64,000 nucleotides of DNA from Bacillus sp. Marseille-Q1617 (GCF_903645295.1 NZ_CAHJXM010000002.1:286001-350000); one strand, 5' to 3'; positions 20,590-30,609 are shown, counted from the stretch's first letter. Notes: a model not told the origin generated them from the letters alone. Translations and numbers: made by a program.

Positions 20590-21675
20590 ATGAAAAAGCC
20601 GTCTTTATTACTTATCATCATCACGCTGGTACTGAGCCTGCTCGCAGCATGCCAGCCGAAGGTTTCCGAGGAATCGAATGCTGAAGCGGGGGCAGTGAAA
20701 GGGACATCCGATCACGCGCTTGCAGGCAAGAAAATCGCTTTGATCATGCAGATTAACCTGGGCACGTTTTCTGCCCAATACATTGAGGGTGTGAAAGAGC
20801 AGGTCGAGAAGTTCGGAGGGAAGGTACAGGTCTTCACTTCTGATGGGGATCTTTCAAAGATGTCATCGAACCTCGATGCTGCCATCAATCAGAAGTTCGA
20901 TGGGATCCTGATTGACCATGGAACGAAGGAAGCGCTGCAGTCAGGTGTCGAGAAAGCAAAAGGGCAGGGCATTCCAGTCGTCGTGTTTGATGCGGATGTT
21001 GAATCGGATGGTGTGACCGTCCTTGAGCAGGGAGACAGGCAAATGGCAGATCAGACACTTAACGCCCTTTCAGAAGAGTTAGGCGGAAAAGGTGAAATCG
21101 TCAAGATCTGGGTAGCGGGGTTCGCCCCGATGGAAAGGCGCCAGACAGCTTATAAAGAGTTCCTTGAAGCGAACCCTGACATCAAGGAAGTGGCGGCTTT
21201 CGGCGCCGCGACCCAGAATACGGCACTCGATACGCAGGCCCAGATGGAAGCGATCCTGAAGCAGTATCCGAATAAAGGGGATATCGATGCTGTGTGGGCG
21301 GCATGGGATGAATTCGCGAAGGGTGCTGTCCGGGCCATCGAGGCAGCCGGACGGGATGAAATCAAGGTTTACGGGATTGATATGAGCGATGAAGACCTGC
21401 AGATCCTCCAGAAAGAAGGAAGTCCGTGGGTGGCATCTGCGGCGGTTGATCCGAAAGACATCGGGCGCGTTCAGGTGCGGTTCCTTTATCAGAAGATTTC
21501 TGGAGAAGATACACCTCAGACCGTGAAGCTCGAGCCTGTCTTCATCGAACAGGACCAGCTACCGGATGAACAGATCACAACCGACCAGCTTCACAAGCAT
21601 GTCGAAGGCTGGGGCGCAAGCGAGCAGGGATACACAGATGAATTGAAGGAGCTTGAAGGCTCTTTCAAAAAATAG
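20590..21675 (+). CDS. Substrate-binding lipoprotein of a ribose-type ABC transporter
   Basis: 361 residues. A lipoprotein signal peptide (MKKPSLLLIIITLVLSLLAAC, with LAAC as lipobox) is followed by a type I periplasmic-binding-protein fold of the ribose/sugar class (GKKIALIMQINLG, GILIDHGTKEAL, IPVVVFDADVESDG). It would capture the substrate outside the membrane and deliver it to the permease at 23191. The ATG at 20590 follows AAGAGGAGAG; an in-frame extension upstream would run into the riboswitch terminator. The SAM riboswitch indicates a sulfur compound. Methylthioribose or a related 5-thio or 5-deoxy sugar fits both the sugar-type fold and the S-box, but that is inference. Absent from this position in B. 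subtilis. Confidence 0.88.
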   Translation: MKKPSLLLIIITLVLSLLAACQPKVSEESNAEAGAVKGTSDHALAGKKIALIMQINLGTFSAQYIEGVKEQVEKFGGKVQVFTSDGDLSKMSSNLDAAINQKFDGILIDHGTKEALQSGVEKAKGQGIPVVVFDADVESDGVTVLEQGDRQMADQTLNALSEELGGKGEIVKIWVAGFAPMERRQTAYKEFLEANPDIKEVAAFGAATQNTALDTQAQMEAILKQYPNKGDIDAVWAAWDEFAKGAVRAIEAAGRDEIKVYGIDMSDEDLQILQKEGSPWVASAAVDPKDIGRVQVRFLYQKISGEDTPQTVKLEPVFIEQDQLPDEQITTDQLHKHVEGWGASEQGYTDELKELEGSFKK

Positions 21676-21689
21676 AGAGGAGGATGGAT

Positions 21690-23222
21690 ATGGCTGCTTT
21701 GCTGGAAATGAAAGATATCCATAAAACTTTTTCAGGGGTGAAGGCCCTGGACGCAGCAAGATTCCAGGTGAATGGAGGGGAGGTCCATGCCCTTCTCGGA
21801 GCGAACGGGGCAGGAAAGAGTACGCTCATGAAAATCCTTTCCGGGGCTTACACGCCGGACAGCGGCGAAATTCTTCTTCGCTCTGAAAAGAAACGCTATC
21901 AAACTCCGAGAGAAGCAAAGCAGCACGGCATCCACTGTGTCTATCAGGAAGTGGATACGGCAATCGTCCATCAGCTTTCGGTTGCGGAAAACATCCTGCT
22001 TGACCGCTTATCGGGCGGCGGATCTTTTTTCCTGAATAAAAGGACGCTTGAGAAAGAGGCGGGCGCCGTGCTTCACAGGATCGGGGCAGGTAATCTGTCA
22101 CTGAGTTCACCTGCTTCCTCACTCAGCCTGGCCGAAAAACAGCTCGTCCTGATCGCGAGGGCGCTGCTTCAGAAAGCGGAAATACTGATTCTCGATGAGC
22201 CGACAGCCCCTCTCAGTCTATCGGAAACCGACAGGCTGTTCGAGGTGATGGAAGAGTTAAAGAAAGAAGGGGTAGGGATAGTGTTCATTTCCCACCGTCT
22301 GCCCGAGGTGTTCCAGGTGTCCGACCGGATCACGGTGATGAGGGACGGCAGGACGATCGGCATCTATGAAAAAGAGGAGACGACACCTGAGGAAATCGTA
22401 GAAAAAATGCTGGGGCGTTCGTTTAAGGAAGAATTCGTAAAGCAGCCTGCTGAAAAAGGAGGGATGCTTTACGAAGTGAAAGGGCTGGATGACGGCGGGA
22501 AACTCCGTTCGATCGACCTTCGTGTCAGGGAAGGGGAAGTCGTCGGGATTGTGGGGCTTGTCGGTGCAGGTAAAACAGAACTGGCAAAAGCATTGTTCGG
22601 GGCCTCCCCGATAGACGCAGGCTCCTATTTTTTAAAAGAAAAAGAAGTGAAGGTCAAAAGCCCGCGTGACGCTGTTAAGAACGGCATGGCGCTCGTACCG
22701 GAAGAGAGAAGGAAAGAGGGACTCTTCATCCATGAATCGGTCCAGCATAATCTCAGCTTTCCTTCATTACGGAATATTTCGAAACGCTTGTGGATCAACT
22801 CAACGGCAGAAAAAGAGCTTGCCCGGAACAGGATTGAATCACTCGGCATCTGCACCGCTCATGAAGGGGTCTCTGCAAATGATCTGAGCGGCGGTAATCA
22901 GCAGAAAGTGGCCATCGGTAAGTGGCTGACGGATGACGCTTCGCTGTTTTTGTTCGACGAACCGACGAAGGGTGTGGATGTCGGAGCGAAAAAAGAAATT
23001 TTTTCCTTAATACAATCCTTGGCACAAGAAGGCAAGGGCATCCTCTACTTTTCCTGTGAAATCCAAGAGATCCTGGCCGTTTCAGACCGGATCCTTGTTA
23101 TGTATGACGGTCGGATCGTCAAGGAAATGACGGCAGGGGAAGCGACACAAGAAACCATTCTGCTTTATGCATCAGGAGGGACGGCAGCACATGAAGGCAA
23201 AGATATTAGACTTACTGTTTAA
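21690..23222 (+). CDS. Ribose-type ABC transporter, duplicated ATP-binding protein
   Basis: 510 residues with two nucleotide-binding domains, as in RbsA. The first has GANGAGKST and ILDEPTAPLS, but its signature region reads SLAEKQLVLIARALL rather than LSGGQ. The second has a modified Walker A (GLVGAGKTE), a full LSGGNQQKVAIGKWL signature and LFDEPTKGVD. It powers import through the permease at 23191. I chose the ATG at 21690 because AGGAGG is 6 nt upstream; the ATG at 21684 abuts the site. It follows the binding-protein gene by 14 bp and overlaps the permease gene by 32 bp. Confidence 0.9.
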   Translation: MAALLEMKDIHKTFSGVKALDAARFQVNGGEVHALLGANGAGKSTLMKILSGAYTPDSGEILLRSEKKRYQTPREAKQHGIHCVYQEVDTAIVHQLSVAENILLDRLSGGGSFFLNKRTLEKEAGAVLHRIGAGNLSLSSPASSLSLAEKQLVLIARALLQKAEILILDEPTAPLSLSETDRLFEVMEELKKEGVGIVFISHRLPEVFQVSDRITVMRDGRTIGIYEKEETTPEEIVEKMLGRSFKEEFVKQPAEKGGMLYEVKGLDDGGKLRSIDLRVREGEVVGIVGLVGAGKTELAKALFGASPIDAGSYFLKEKEVKVKSPRDAVKNGMALVPEERRKEGLFIHESVQHNLSFPSLRNISKRLWINSTAEKELARNRIESLGICTAHEGVSANDLSGGNQQKVAIGKWLTDDASLFLFDEPTKGVDVGAKKEIFSLIQSLAQEGKGILYFSCEIQEILAVSDRILVMYDGRIVKEMTAGEATQETILLYASGGTAAHEGKDIRLTV

Positions 23223-24180
23223 ATACGGAGCCATTGCTTTGATGGCGGTTATTTTGATTTTTTTCAGCTTTTATCATCCATTCTTTTTCACATACGGGAA
23301 TCTGTCGGATATTTTGAGGTCGATATCGATCGTGACGCTGGTGGCCCTCGGTGTGACCTTCACGCTGGTCGTCGACGGCTTTGATTTGTCCGTCGGCTCG
23401 ACCGTCTCACTTTCGACGGTGGTGACGGCATCCCTGATGGTGTGGTATGAAGCGCCGTTGTGGCTCGTGCTCCTGATCCCGCTGCTGGTCGGCGCGGGAG
23501 TGGGGCTCTTCAATTCCCTCTTGATCGTCAAGCTCGGCATCCCGGATTTATTGGCGACGCTCGGTGCGATGTACATCATTTCAGGGATCCACCGGACCTA
23601 TACGGAAGGGTACTCCATCTATAACAATATGCCGATGGCAAGCGGCGGAACGGCACCGGGGATATTTTCGGAAGCTTTCTTATGGATCGGGCAGGGCGAG
23701 CTGCTGGGTTTGCCGGTGCCTGTCTGGATCATGCTCGTGTTTGTCGGTTTGATGTATGTGATCATGCATTTCACACGTTGGGGACGGATTCTCTATATGA
23801 CGGGCGGAAATGCGGAAGCATCGCGGTTGTCGGGTGTGAACATCAAGCGCGTGAAGCTTATCGCCTATGTCCTGTCCGGAGTGTTCGCCTCCATCGGCGG
23901 GATCCTGTTCACCGCCAGGGTCGGGTCCGGACAGATGGATGCCGGTGCCCCGCTCCTGATGGAAGCGGTGGCCGCCGTGTTCGTCGGTTTCTCCGTGCTC
24001 GGCGCGGGAAAACCGAACATCCTCGGCACATTCTTCGGTGCGGCGCTCATCGGCGTCCTCCTCAACGGGCTGACGATGATGAACCTGCCATACTACGCAT
24101 TCGAAATCATCAAAGGAAGCGTGCTCGTACTGGCATTGGCCGTTACCTATATTCATGCAAAAAAAGTGAAATCAGCATAA
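23191..24180 (+). CDS. Ribose-type ABC transporter permease
   Basis: 329 residues with eight to ten membrane segments, of the RbsC/BPD_transp_2 family. The characteristic DGFDLSVGSTVSLS segment and the GGNAEASRLSGVNIKRVK cytoplasmic loop are present. As the only permease of the operon it would form a homodimer. The ATG at 23191 follows AGGAGGG inside the end of the ATP-binding gene (32-bp overlap), indicating translational coupling. An in-frame ATG at 23167 is upstream of that site and less likely. The substrate is discussed under the binding protein. Confidence 0.9.
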   Translation: MKAKILDLLFKYGAIALMAVILIFFSFYHPFFFTYGNLSDILRSISIVTLVALGVTFTLVVDGFDLSVGSTVSLSTVVTASLMVWYEAPLWLVLLIPLLVGAGVGLFNSLLIVKLGIPDLLATLGAMYIISGIHRTYTEGYSIYNNMPMASGGTAPGIFSEAFLWIGQGELLGLPVPVWIMLVFVGLMYVIMHFTRWGRILYMTGGNAEASRLSGVNIKRVKLIAYVLSGVFASIGGILFTARVGSGQMDAGAPLLMEAVAAVFVGFSVLGAGKPNILGTFFGAALIGVLLNGLTMMNLPYYAFEIIKGSVLVLALAVTYIHAKKVKSA

Positions 24181-24226
24181 AAAAAGCCCGTCCTTCAATG
24201 CGTTAAAGCATCGCGGGACGGGCTTT
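24181..24226 (-). terminator. Terminator (family D type) between the transporter and ywjG
   Basis: AAAGCCCGTCC (24183-24193) pairs with GGACGGGCTTT (24216-24226). The A-run at 24178-24185 gives the U-tract for minus-strand transcripts of ywjG. On the plus strand only TTT follows. It carries the GCCCGTCC motif of family D. Confidence 0.82.
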
Positions 24227-24232
24227 CAACTA

Positions 24233-24754
24233 TTATTCGTACTCCTCAAGCATCTCCCGGATCACAAACCCGAGCGCGAAATAGATATAGAGCGCCGCCA
24301 TGCTCGTAGGCATGCACACACGCTCGCCGATTTCCTCGCCCGGAAGCATCCCTTTGATCACCTTGGTATCGAGGTGAATGTCCGCAAGTCCGGCGAGCCC
24401 TTCACCCTCACTGACTAACCCGGATATCCCAACAAACGGAATCCCTTCCTCCGCCAGTCCCTTTGCAAACTCGACCGCTTCTTCATCCGTCGACAGGCGG
24501 GTCACAACGAGTACTCGGTCGGCTTCAGTCAGTACGGTGGAATCCTCGTATCTTTTTATAGAAGGAAGGCGTTCAGCACCATACAGAGCCTCAACCGTCA
24601 CCGCTTCCATTTCCCCGAATGCCTTGATATAAACCGATCCCTGACCGACTGCCGCCTGTGCCAGTAACCTTGCCGCATCCTCAATCTCAAACTCCTGCTT
24701 CTCAGCTATACGTTTAAACAAACCCGATAACTGGGTCGTGAACATCTTGATCAT
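24233..24754 (-). CDS. ywjG: DUF2529 family protein YwjG
   Basis: 173 residues. The N-terminus MIKMFTTQLSGLFKRI and the AARLLAQA segment resemble B. subtilis YwjG, and the gene likewise lies beside spo0F, divergently oriented. The fold looks like a SIS-type sugar-isomerase domain (GQGSVYIKAFGEMEAV, then DRVLVVTRLSTDEEAVE and IPFVGISGLV), but no substrate is known. The ATG at 24754 has GGAG 7 nt upstream; a start at 24781 would add nine residues without a site. Confidence 0.85.
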   Translation of the reverse strand: MIKMFTTQLSGLFKRIAEKQEFEIEDAARLLAQAAVGQGSVYIKAFGEMEAVTVEALYGAERLPSIKRYEDSTVLTEADRVLVVTRLSTDEEAVEFAKGLAEEGIPFVGISGLVSEGEGLAGLADIHLDTKVIKGMLPGEEIGERVCMPTSMAALYIYFALGFVIREMLEEYE

Positions 24755-24939
24755 CTTTCCACTCCTCCATCTGTCGAACATTAGACTTCGACAATCTTTG
24801 CTGTATCGCTTATTATAAAGGAAAATGAACCTAAGTAAAATAATGGAGAAAAAGCAGGATTTTTCACAGAAGAAAGAGAAGTACTAGAAGTGTGATAACT
24901 TTAGAGACGTTTTAATAGAAATAAACTTGTATAAAAACG

Positions 24940-25069
24940 GCTGCTGCGTTGATTGGAGTGCAAGACGAAGACTCCTGCTGAAGAAGTAGTTATGAGGGCC
25001 CGAAGACAAAGCCTGGGAAGCCCACCCGCTCCGCGGAAAGCGAAGTCTTGTACGGAAATCATAAGCGGA
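24940..25069 (+). repeat. Family A structured repeat, copy A4 (partly degenerate)
   Basis: TTGATT and GTGCAAGAC on the left face AATCA and GTCTTGTAC on the right, with one G-U pair. The centre is diverged. It lies in the ywjG-spo0F divergent gap, just upstream of the spo0F promoter region. Confidence 0.78.
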
Positions 25070-25164
25070 TATGACAGGTATTCAAAGATATTAGACTGTC
25101 GCCAACCTATCGTTTGTTCATGTTCAAAACATACATATTCTATTTAAAAAGGGGATTAAGCCAT

Positions 25165-25527
25165 ATGAATGAAAAGATACTTATTGTAGATGATCAATTT
25201 GGTATTCGGATTCTATTAAATGAAGTGTTGCAAAAGGAAGGCTACCAAACCTTTCAAGCAGCAAATGGCGTTCAGGCACTTGAAATCGTTGATAAGCATT
25301 CCCCTGATCTGGTCCTTTTGGATATGAAAATTCCTGGAATGGATGGAATCGAAATCCTTAAGCGTATGAAGAAGAAGAACCAGGATATCCGCGTGATCAT
25401 CATGACCGCGTACGGGGAACTGGATATGATTCAGGAAGCGAAGGATCTGGGTGCTTTGACTCATTTTGCGAAGCCGTTTGATATCGATGACATCAGACAG
25501 GCAGTAAGGCAGTACATTCCGGTTTGA
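25165..25527 (+). CDS. spo0F: Sporulation response regulator Spo0F
   Basis: 120 residues: a lone receiver domain with no output domain. Acidic residues Asp9-Asp10 ([10 protein letters not shown]), the phosphorylated Asp53 (LLDMKIPG, equal to Asp54 of B. subtilis), Thr81 region (IIMTAYGE) and Lys103 region (FAKPFD) are all present. It carries phosphate from sensor kinases to Spo0B in the sporulation phosphorelay. The ATG at 25165 follows AAAAAGGGGATT. An in-frame ATG at 25114 would add 17 residues foreign to the family. Confidence 0.95.
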   Translation: MNEKILIVDDQFGIRILLNEVLQKEGYQTFQAANGVQALEIVDKHSPDLVLLDMKIPGMDGIEILKRMKKKNQDIRVIIMTAYGELDMIQEAKDLGALTHFAKPFDIDDIRQAVRQYIPV

Positions 25528-25581
25528 CCCAGAAGTTAGAATAGTGAAAATAGTAGTATTTTTTACAAATCGCCTCTTCAG

Positions 25582-25632
25582 TTGGTAAAATCAATTGTGT
25601 TTTGGTATGATACAAGTGAAATTGTTAACAAT
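25582..25632 (+). promoter_or_regulatory. fbaA promoter and perfect palindrome
   Basis: TTGGTA (25582-25587), an 18-bp spacer, and an extended -10 (TGG TATGAT, 25603-25611). The 12-bp perfect palindrome ATTGTTAACAAT (25621-25632) covers the expected first transcribed bases, where a repressor could act. Confidence 0.6.
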
Positions 25633-25709
25633 GTAGGTGTGAACAAGCTATACCTTCCATTATACTTACCAAAAATGGCACACTGACTGAATAAAAGGAG
25701 GAAATAAAT

Positions 25710-26567
25710 ATGCCTTTAGTTTCAATGAAAGACATGCTTATCAAAGCAAAAGAAAACAGCTATGCTGTTGGTCAATTCAACTTGAATAACCTTGAGTTCA
25801 CTCAAGCGATCCTTCAAGCGGCTGAAGAAGAGAAATCACCTGTCATCCTTGGTGTTTCTGAAGGTGCAGCCCGTTACATGAGCGGTTTCACAACAGTAGT
25901 AAAAATGGTGGAGGGTCTTATGGAAGACTTGAACATCACAGTACCTGTTGCGATCCACCTTGACCACGGTTCAAGCTATGACAAATGTAAAGAAGCGATT
26001 GACGCTGGTTTCACATCAGTCATGATCGACGCTTCTCACGGTCCTTTCGAAGAGAACATCGAAATCACTTCCAAAGTGGTTGAATATGCTCACTCTAAAG
26101 GTGTTTCTGTTGAAGCTGAGCTTGGTACAGTCGGCGGACAGGAAGATGACGTAGTAGCTGACGGCGTTATCTATGCTGATCCTAAAGAATGCCAAGAGCT
26201 GGTTGAACGTACTGGAATCGACACTCTTGCTCCTGCATTAGGTTCAGTGCACGGTCCTTACAAAGGTGAACCAAACCTTGGTTTCAAAGAAATGGAAGAA
26301 ATCGGTGCGGCGACAGGAGTACCTCTAGTACTTCACGGCGGAACTGGTATTCCGACAAAAGATATCCAAAAAGCGATCTCTTATGGAACAGCTAAAATCA
26401 ACGTAAACACTGAAAACCAAATCGCTTCTGCTAAAAAAGTACGAGAAGTACTTGCAGCAGACTCTGAAGTGTACGATCCACGTAAATACATGGGTCCTGC
26501 ACGCGAAGCGATCAAAGCGACGGTAATCGGTAAAATGCGTGAATTTGGTTCTTCTAACCAAGCGTAA
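25710..26567 (+). CDS. fbaA: Fructose-1,6-bisphosphate aldolase, class II
   Basis: 285 residues. Zinc-ligand regions are visible in HLDHGSSYD, in [14 protein letters not shown] and in LHGGTGIPT; the phosphate-binding ALGSVHGPY segment is intact. It cleaves fructose-1,6-bisphosphate to dihydroxyacetone phosphate and glyceraldehyde-3-phosphate, and works in reverse during gluconeogenesis together with glpX nearby. The ATG follows AAAGGAGGAAATAAAT. Codon use is more biased than in neighbouring genes (many GTT/CTT/GCT), as expected for strong expression. Order spo0F-fbaA-tal-murAB is as in B. subtilis. Confidence 0.97.
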   Translation: MPLVSMKDMLIKAKENSYAVGQFNLNNLEFTQAILQAAEEEKSPVILGVSEGAARYMSGFTTVVKMVEGLMEDLNITVPVAIHLDHGSSYDKCKEAIDAGFTSVMIDASHGPFEENIEITSKVVEYAHSKGVSVEAELGTVGGQEDDVVADGVIYADPKECQELVERTGIDTLAPALGSVHGPYKGEPNLGFKEMEEIGAATGVPLVLHGGTGIPTKDIQKAISYGTAKINVNTENQIASAKKVREVLAADSEVYDPRKYMGPAREAIKATVIGKMREFGSSNQA

Positions 26568-26647
26568 GCGAATAGAGGTAATGTTTGGAAAGTGACCTGA
26601 AACAGATTAGATCTTTCCGGACGTGGTAGAAAAAGAATGAAGCAGTA

Positions 26648-26698
26648 GGAGAGGACTGGCACCAGGGGAGGTAATGCCTTTTTGGGTCAGTCCTCTCC
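26648..26698 (+). terminator. Probable terminator after fbaA
   Basis: GGAGAGGACTG (26648-26658) pairs with CAGTCCTCTCC (26688-26698) over 11 bp. The loop is long (29 nt) and no T-run follows, so termination may be partial. Confidence 0.5.
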
Positions 26699-26746
26699 GT
26701 TCATTATAAAAAGATTGAAAATTTTGTCGAAAAAGGGGTAGGAGAC

Positions 26747-27388
26747 TTGAAATTTTTTATCGATACAGCAAACATGGACGAAATCAGAGAAGCATTTGAA
26801 TGGGGAATCGTGTCAGGTGTGACAACCAATCCATCACTTGTGGCAAAAGAAAAAGGTGTCACATTCGAAGACCGCCTGAAAGAAATCACCGAACTCGTAC
26901 CGGGTTCTGTCAGTGCAGAAGTCATCGCGACAGACGCGGAAGGGATGATCAAGGAAGGAAGGGAGCTTGCAAAGATCGCTCCGAACATCACGATCAAGCT
27001 TCCGATGACTCCGGACGGCTTGACGGCTGCATCCACTTTTTCAAAAGAAGGAATCAAGACCAATGTTACATTGATTTTCAGTGCGAATCAGGCCCTTTTG
27101 GCGGCCCGTGCAGGAGCGACGTATGTTTCGCCATTCCTGGGAAGATTGGATGATATCGGCCATGACGGCCTTGAGCTGGTTTCAAAGATCGCTGAAATCT
27201 TCGCGATCCACGGTCTGGAAACAGAGATCATTGCAGCATCGACACGCCATCCGCAGCATATCACTGAAGCTGCACTGAGAGGCGCGCATATTGCAACCGT
27301 GCCGCTTAAAGTATTGAAACAGTTATTCAGCCATCCGCTGACGGATAAAGGAATAGAAGCCTTTTTAAATGACTGGAATAACAGATAA
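26747..27388 (+). CDS. tal: Transaldolase (fructose-6-phosphate aldolase-like subfamily)
   Basis: 213 residues, the short transaldolase type (YwjH/Tal). The Schiff-base Lys84 is in [12 protein letters not shown]; the N-terminus [16 protein letters not shown] and the [10 protein letters not shown] loop are typical. It transfers dihydroxyacetone units between pentose-phosphate and glycolytic sugars. The start is TTG, preceded by AGGGGTAGGAG. It follows fbaA by 179 bp with a weak terminator between, so it may depend partly on readthrough. Confidence 0.93.
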   Translation: MKFFIDTANMDEIREAFEWGIVSGVTTNPSLVAKEKGVTFEDRLKEITELVPGSVSAEVIATDAEGMIKEGRELAKIAPNITIKLPMTPDGLTAASTFSKEGIKTNVTLIFSANQALLAARAGATYVSPFLGRLDDIGHDGLELVSKIAEIFAIHGLETEIIAASTRHPQHITEAALRGAHIATVPLKVLKQLFSHPLTDKGIEAFLNDWNNR

Positions 27389-27461
27389 ATTGTTTTAGAT
27401 AAACGCATGGTGATAGGTCAAAAGGACCTGTAAGAAAAAAATCGAAAATCCTATACATGTT

Positions 27462-27490
27462 TTGACGAAATATGTATAAACTAGTAGACA
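27462..27490 (+). promoter_or_regulatory. Possible murAB promoter
   Basis: TTGACG (27462-27467), a 17-bp spacer and TAGACA (27485-27490), 121 bp before the murAB start. The -10 box is imperfect. Confidence 0.5.
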
Positions 27491-27610
27491 ATACACTTCT
27501 TAGATCGTCTTCATATGGAAAAATAATCCTTTTTGTTCACGTGCTGGAGAACCGCACTCAAACTGAATGAGTGCTCATCTTCACCATGGAACAGTGGAAG
27601 GGAGATTAAA

Positions 27611-28894
27611 ATGGAAAAGCTTAAGATTGCAGGTGGATATCCACTTGAAGGTACCATAAAAGTCAGTGGTGCGAAAAACAGTGCTGTTGCGTTGATACCG
27701 GCTACGATCCTGGCCGACTCACCGGTTACGATTGAAGGTCTGCCGGATATTTCAGACGTGCGCACACTGCAGGACTTACTGGAAGAGATCGGCGGAACGG
27801 TCGGTTTCGAAGATGGAGAAATGAGAGTGGACCCAAGTGAAATGGTGTCCATGCCGCTTCCGAGCGGGAAAGTCAAAAAACTCCGAGCTTCCTATTATCT
27901 GATGGGAGCGATGCTGGGACGCTTCAAAAAAGCCGTCATCGGTCTGCCGGGGGGCTGTCATTTGGGACCTCGTCCGATCGATCAGCATATTAAAGGGTTC
28001 GAAGCGCTTGGTGCAGAAGTGACGAATGAGCAGGGTGCGATTTATCTCCGTGCCGATGAATTGAAGGGTGCCCGTATCTACCTTGATGTTGTAAGCGTAG
28101 GCGCTACCATCAATATCATGCTTGCTGCCGTCCGCGCCAAAGGACGCACCATCATCGAAAATGCAGCGAAAGAGCCTGAAATCATCGATGTGGCAACGCT
28201 CCTCAGCAACATGGGAGCGAAGATCAAGGGAGCGGGTACTGATGTGATCCGCATCGACGGTGTCGATGAGCTTCACGGATGCCGTCACACGATCATCCCT
28301 GACCGCATCGAGGCAGGTACGTTCATGATCCTTGCCGCTGCAGCAGGAAAAGGCGTCTTGATCGACAATGTCATTCCGTTACATATGGAATCAGTGATTG
28401 CGAAACTTCGTGAAATGGGGGTTCCCGTTGAAACGAACGATGACCAGATCTTTATCGGCAGAGCGGACAAGCTGAAAGCCGTCGATATCAAGACACTTGT
28501 TTATCCTGGATTCCCGACCGACCTTCAGCAGCCGTTCACGGCGCTCCTGACTAGAGCGGAAGGTTCCGCGGTGGTAACGGATACGATTTATTCTGCCCGC
28601 TTCAAGCACATCGATGAACTGAGACGGATGAATGCCACGATCAAAGTCGAAGGGCGTTCTGCCATCGTCAATGGACCGGTCCAGCTTCAGGGAGCGAAAG
28701 TAAAAGCGAGCGACCTGCGCGCCGGAGCGGCTCTTGTGATTGCAGGCCTGATGGCAGAAGGAATCACAGAAGTCACCGGTCTTGAGCACATCGACCGCGG
28801 CTACAGCGATCTCGTTGAAAAACTGGAAGGACTCGGTGCGACGATCTGGCGTGAAAAAATGTCAGCGGAAGAGCTCGAACAATTAAAATCTTAA
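27611..28894 (+). CDS. murAB: UDP-N-acetylglucosamine 1-carboxyvinyltransferase (second paralogue)
   Basis: 427 residues of the EPSP-synthase fold. The active-site Cys116 is in [13 protein letters not shown], so the enzyme should be fosfomycin-sensitive. It transfers enolpyruvate from PEP to UDP-GlcNAc, the first committed step of peptidoglycan synthesis. A second copy, murAA, is at 58036; low-GC Gram-positives usually carry both, and this one (MurZ/MurAB) is by synteny the minor form. The ATG at 27611 follows GGAAGGGAG. An in-frame ATG at 27533 would add 26 residues not found in the family. Confidence 0.95.
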   Translation: MEKLKIAGGYPLEGTIKVSGAKNSAVALIPATILADSPVTIEGLPDISDVRTLQDLLEEIGGTVGFEDGEMRVDPSEMVSMPLPSGKVKKLRASYYLMGAMLGRFKKAVIGLPGGCHLGPRPIDQHIKGFEALGAEVTNEQGAIYLRADELKGARIYLDVVSVGATINIMLAAVRAKGRTIIENAAKEPEIIDVATLLSNMGAKIKGAGTDVIRIDGVDELHGCRHTIIPDRIEAGTFMILAAAAGKGVLIDNVIPLHMESVIAKLREMGVPVETNDDQIFIGRADKLKAVDIKTLVYPGFPTDLQQPFTALLTRAEGSAVVTDTIYSARFKHIDELRRMNATIKVEGRSAIVNGPVQLQGAKVKASDLRAGAALVIAGLMAEGITEVTGLEHIDRGYSDLVEKLEGLGATIWREKMSAEELEQLKS

Positions 28895-28977
28895 TAATTA
28901 TTTCAAACAATTCTCAGCTTTGAGAAGGATTGGCCCCGCTTTTTTTGAAAAAAGGTCTCTCTTAACCCTTGAATGTG

Positions 28978-29006
28978 TTACAATAAATCTGTTAATATGT
29001 TATACA
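28978..29006 (+). promoter_or_regulatory. Probable glpX promoter
   Basis: TTACAA (28978-28983), a 17-bp spacer and TATACA (29001-29006), about 100 bp before the start codon. Confidence 0.55.
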
Positions 29007-29106
29007 ATTTAAATTTATTGTAACCAATGATGCTTTTCTTATGCTTTTTGTGCCTATAGAAAGCAAGGAAGAGCCTAAACAAAAGGGAATTCAGGAGGCT
29101 GTATAC

Positions 29107-30069
29107 ATGGAAAGAAGTTTATCAATGGAGCTGGTTCGGGTAACGGAAGGAGCGGCCCTTGCATCAGCTAGATGGATGGGGCGCGGCAAGAAGGACGAAG
29201 CGGATGATGCCGCAACGTCTGCCATGCGTGACGTATTTGATACGGTACCAATGAAGGGAACTGTGGTCATCGGTGAAGGGGAAATGGACGAAGCGCCGAT
29301 GCTGTATATCGGTGAAAAGCTTGGGACAGGTTACGGTCCCCGCGTCGATGTGGCAGTGGACCCGCTTGAAGGAACGAATATCGTCGCTTCCGGCGGCTGG
29401 AATGCACTTGCAGTCCTTGCGGTTGCCGATCACGGGAACCTGTTGAACGCTCCGGATATGTATATGGATAAAATTGCGGTTGGCCCGGAAGCCGTTGGCA
29501 AGATTGATATCAACGCTTCCGTCATCGATAATCTGAAAGCTGTGGCAAAAGCAAAGAACAAAGATATTGAAGACGTTGTGGCGACGGTGCTGAACCGTGA
29601 GCGTCACCAGCACATCATCCAGCAGTTGAGGGAAGCGGGTGCACGCATCAAGCTGATCAATGACGGGGATGTTGCCGGCGCGATGAATACAGCATTCGAT
29701 CACACGGGAGTCGATATTCTTTTCGGATCAGGCGGTGCCCCTGAAGGTGTGCTTGCAGCCGTAGCGCTGAAATGCCTTGGCGGGGAAATCCAAGGGAAGC
29801 TCCTGCCTCAAAACGATGCCGAGCTTCAACGGTGCATCAGTATGGGGCTTGATGTAGATAAGATTTTACGCATGGAAGACCTCGTAACGGGAGACGACGC
29901 GATATTCGCTGCAACAGGCGTAACCGACGGGGAACTCCTTAGAGGCGTTCAGCTGAAAGGAACATACGGATTGACCCACTCAGTCGTCATGCGTGCCAAA
30001 TCCGGAACCGTCCGCTTCATCGACGGCCGTCACAGCCTTCAGAAGAAGCCGAACTTGGTTATTAAATAA
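29107..30069 (+). CDS. glpX: Fructose-1,6-bisphosphatase, class II
   Basis: 320 residues, the GlpX length. The metal-binding [15 protein letters not shown] segment, the VDPLEGTN motif and the [10 protein letters not shown] region are intact. It hydrolyses fructose-1,6-bisphosphate to fructose-6-phosphate, the gluconeogenic counterpart to the aldolase at 25710. I chose the ATG at 29107, which follows CAGGAGGCT; an upstream ATG at 29041 would add 22 residues and overrun that site. There is no strong terminator after it, only a family A repeat. Confidence 0.95.
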   Translation: MERSLSMELVRVTEGAALASARWMGRGKKDEADDAATSAMRDVFDTVPMKGTVVIGEGEMDEAPMLYIGEKLGTGYGPRVDVAVDPLEGTNIVASGGWNALAVLAVADHGNLLNAPDMYMDKIAVGPEAVGKIDINASVIDNLKAVAKAKNKDIEDVVATVLNRERHQHIIQQLREAGARIKLINDGDVAGAMNTAFDHTGVDILFGSGGAPEGVLAAVALKCLGGEIQGKLLPQNDAELQRCISMGLDVDKILRMEDLVTGDDAIFAATGVTDGELLRGVQLKGTYGLTHSVVMRAKSGTVRFIDGRHSLQKKPNLVIK

Positions 30070-30128
30070 AAAAGTAAGTGGTGGGCATGATGCCACTTGA
30101 TAGAAACGTTATTTTAAAAAATTATCAT

Positions 30129-30267
30129 TCCAGCGGTTGATTGGAGTGGAAGACGAAGACTCCTGCGGGAAAAGTAGCTAATGTGAGACCCCACAGGAAC
30201 GCAGTGACGAGGAGGCTCACGGGCTACCCGCGGAAAGCGAAGTCTTCCACGGAAATCAAAAGCGGTG
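30129..30267 (+). repeat. Family A structured repeat, copy A5
   Basis: A complete copy: TTGATT/AATCAA and GTGGAAGAC/GTCTTCCAC arms, inner GTGAG/CTCAC pair. It lies between glpX and the rho promoter. The rest of the 30070-30679 gap holds the promoter at 30466 and a small open frame. Confidence 0.88.
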
Positions 30268-30465
30268 TAACAATGGTTAGCAAGATAAAAGAGAAATCTT
30301 CATAAAGATAGCGAAGGAGGAGGTCGGCCCTCTTCCTTCCCATCTTATCACCCACACCTACTCTTCACAGGTGATCAATACCTTCCTGTTTTTTCTCAAA
30401 CACACAAAATTTTCACCGAAAAAGCGAAAAGTCATGAACAGTTATCAACAGTTGAAAAGGGTACC

Positions 30466-30495
30466 TTGCGCTTTTACGATAATTATGGTTAAAAT
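30466..30495 (+). promoter_or_regulatory. Probable rho promoter
   Basis: TTGCGC (30466-30471), an 18-bp spacer and TAAAAT (30490-30495). The leader would be about 180 nt long, and includes the small open frame at 30610. Confidence 0.5.
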
Positions 30496-30609
30496 AGATA
30501 AGGTTTTTTCTTCAGCATTCTCTTTTTAATGCTTCAATTAATTTCTTCATTTTATTTACAGGGTTATTTTACATAGATTGTTTTGTCCTTCAGGAGGGTA
30601 AACAAAACA

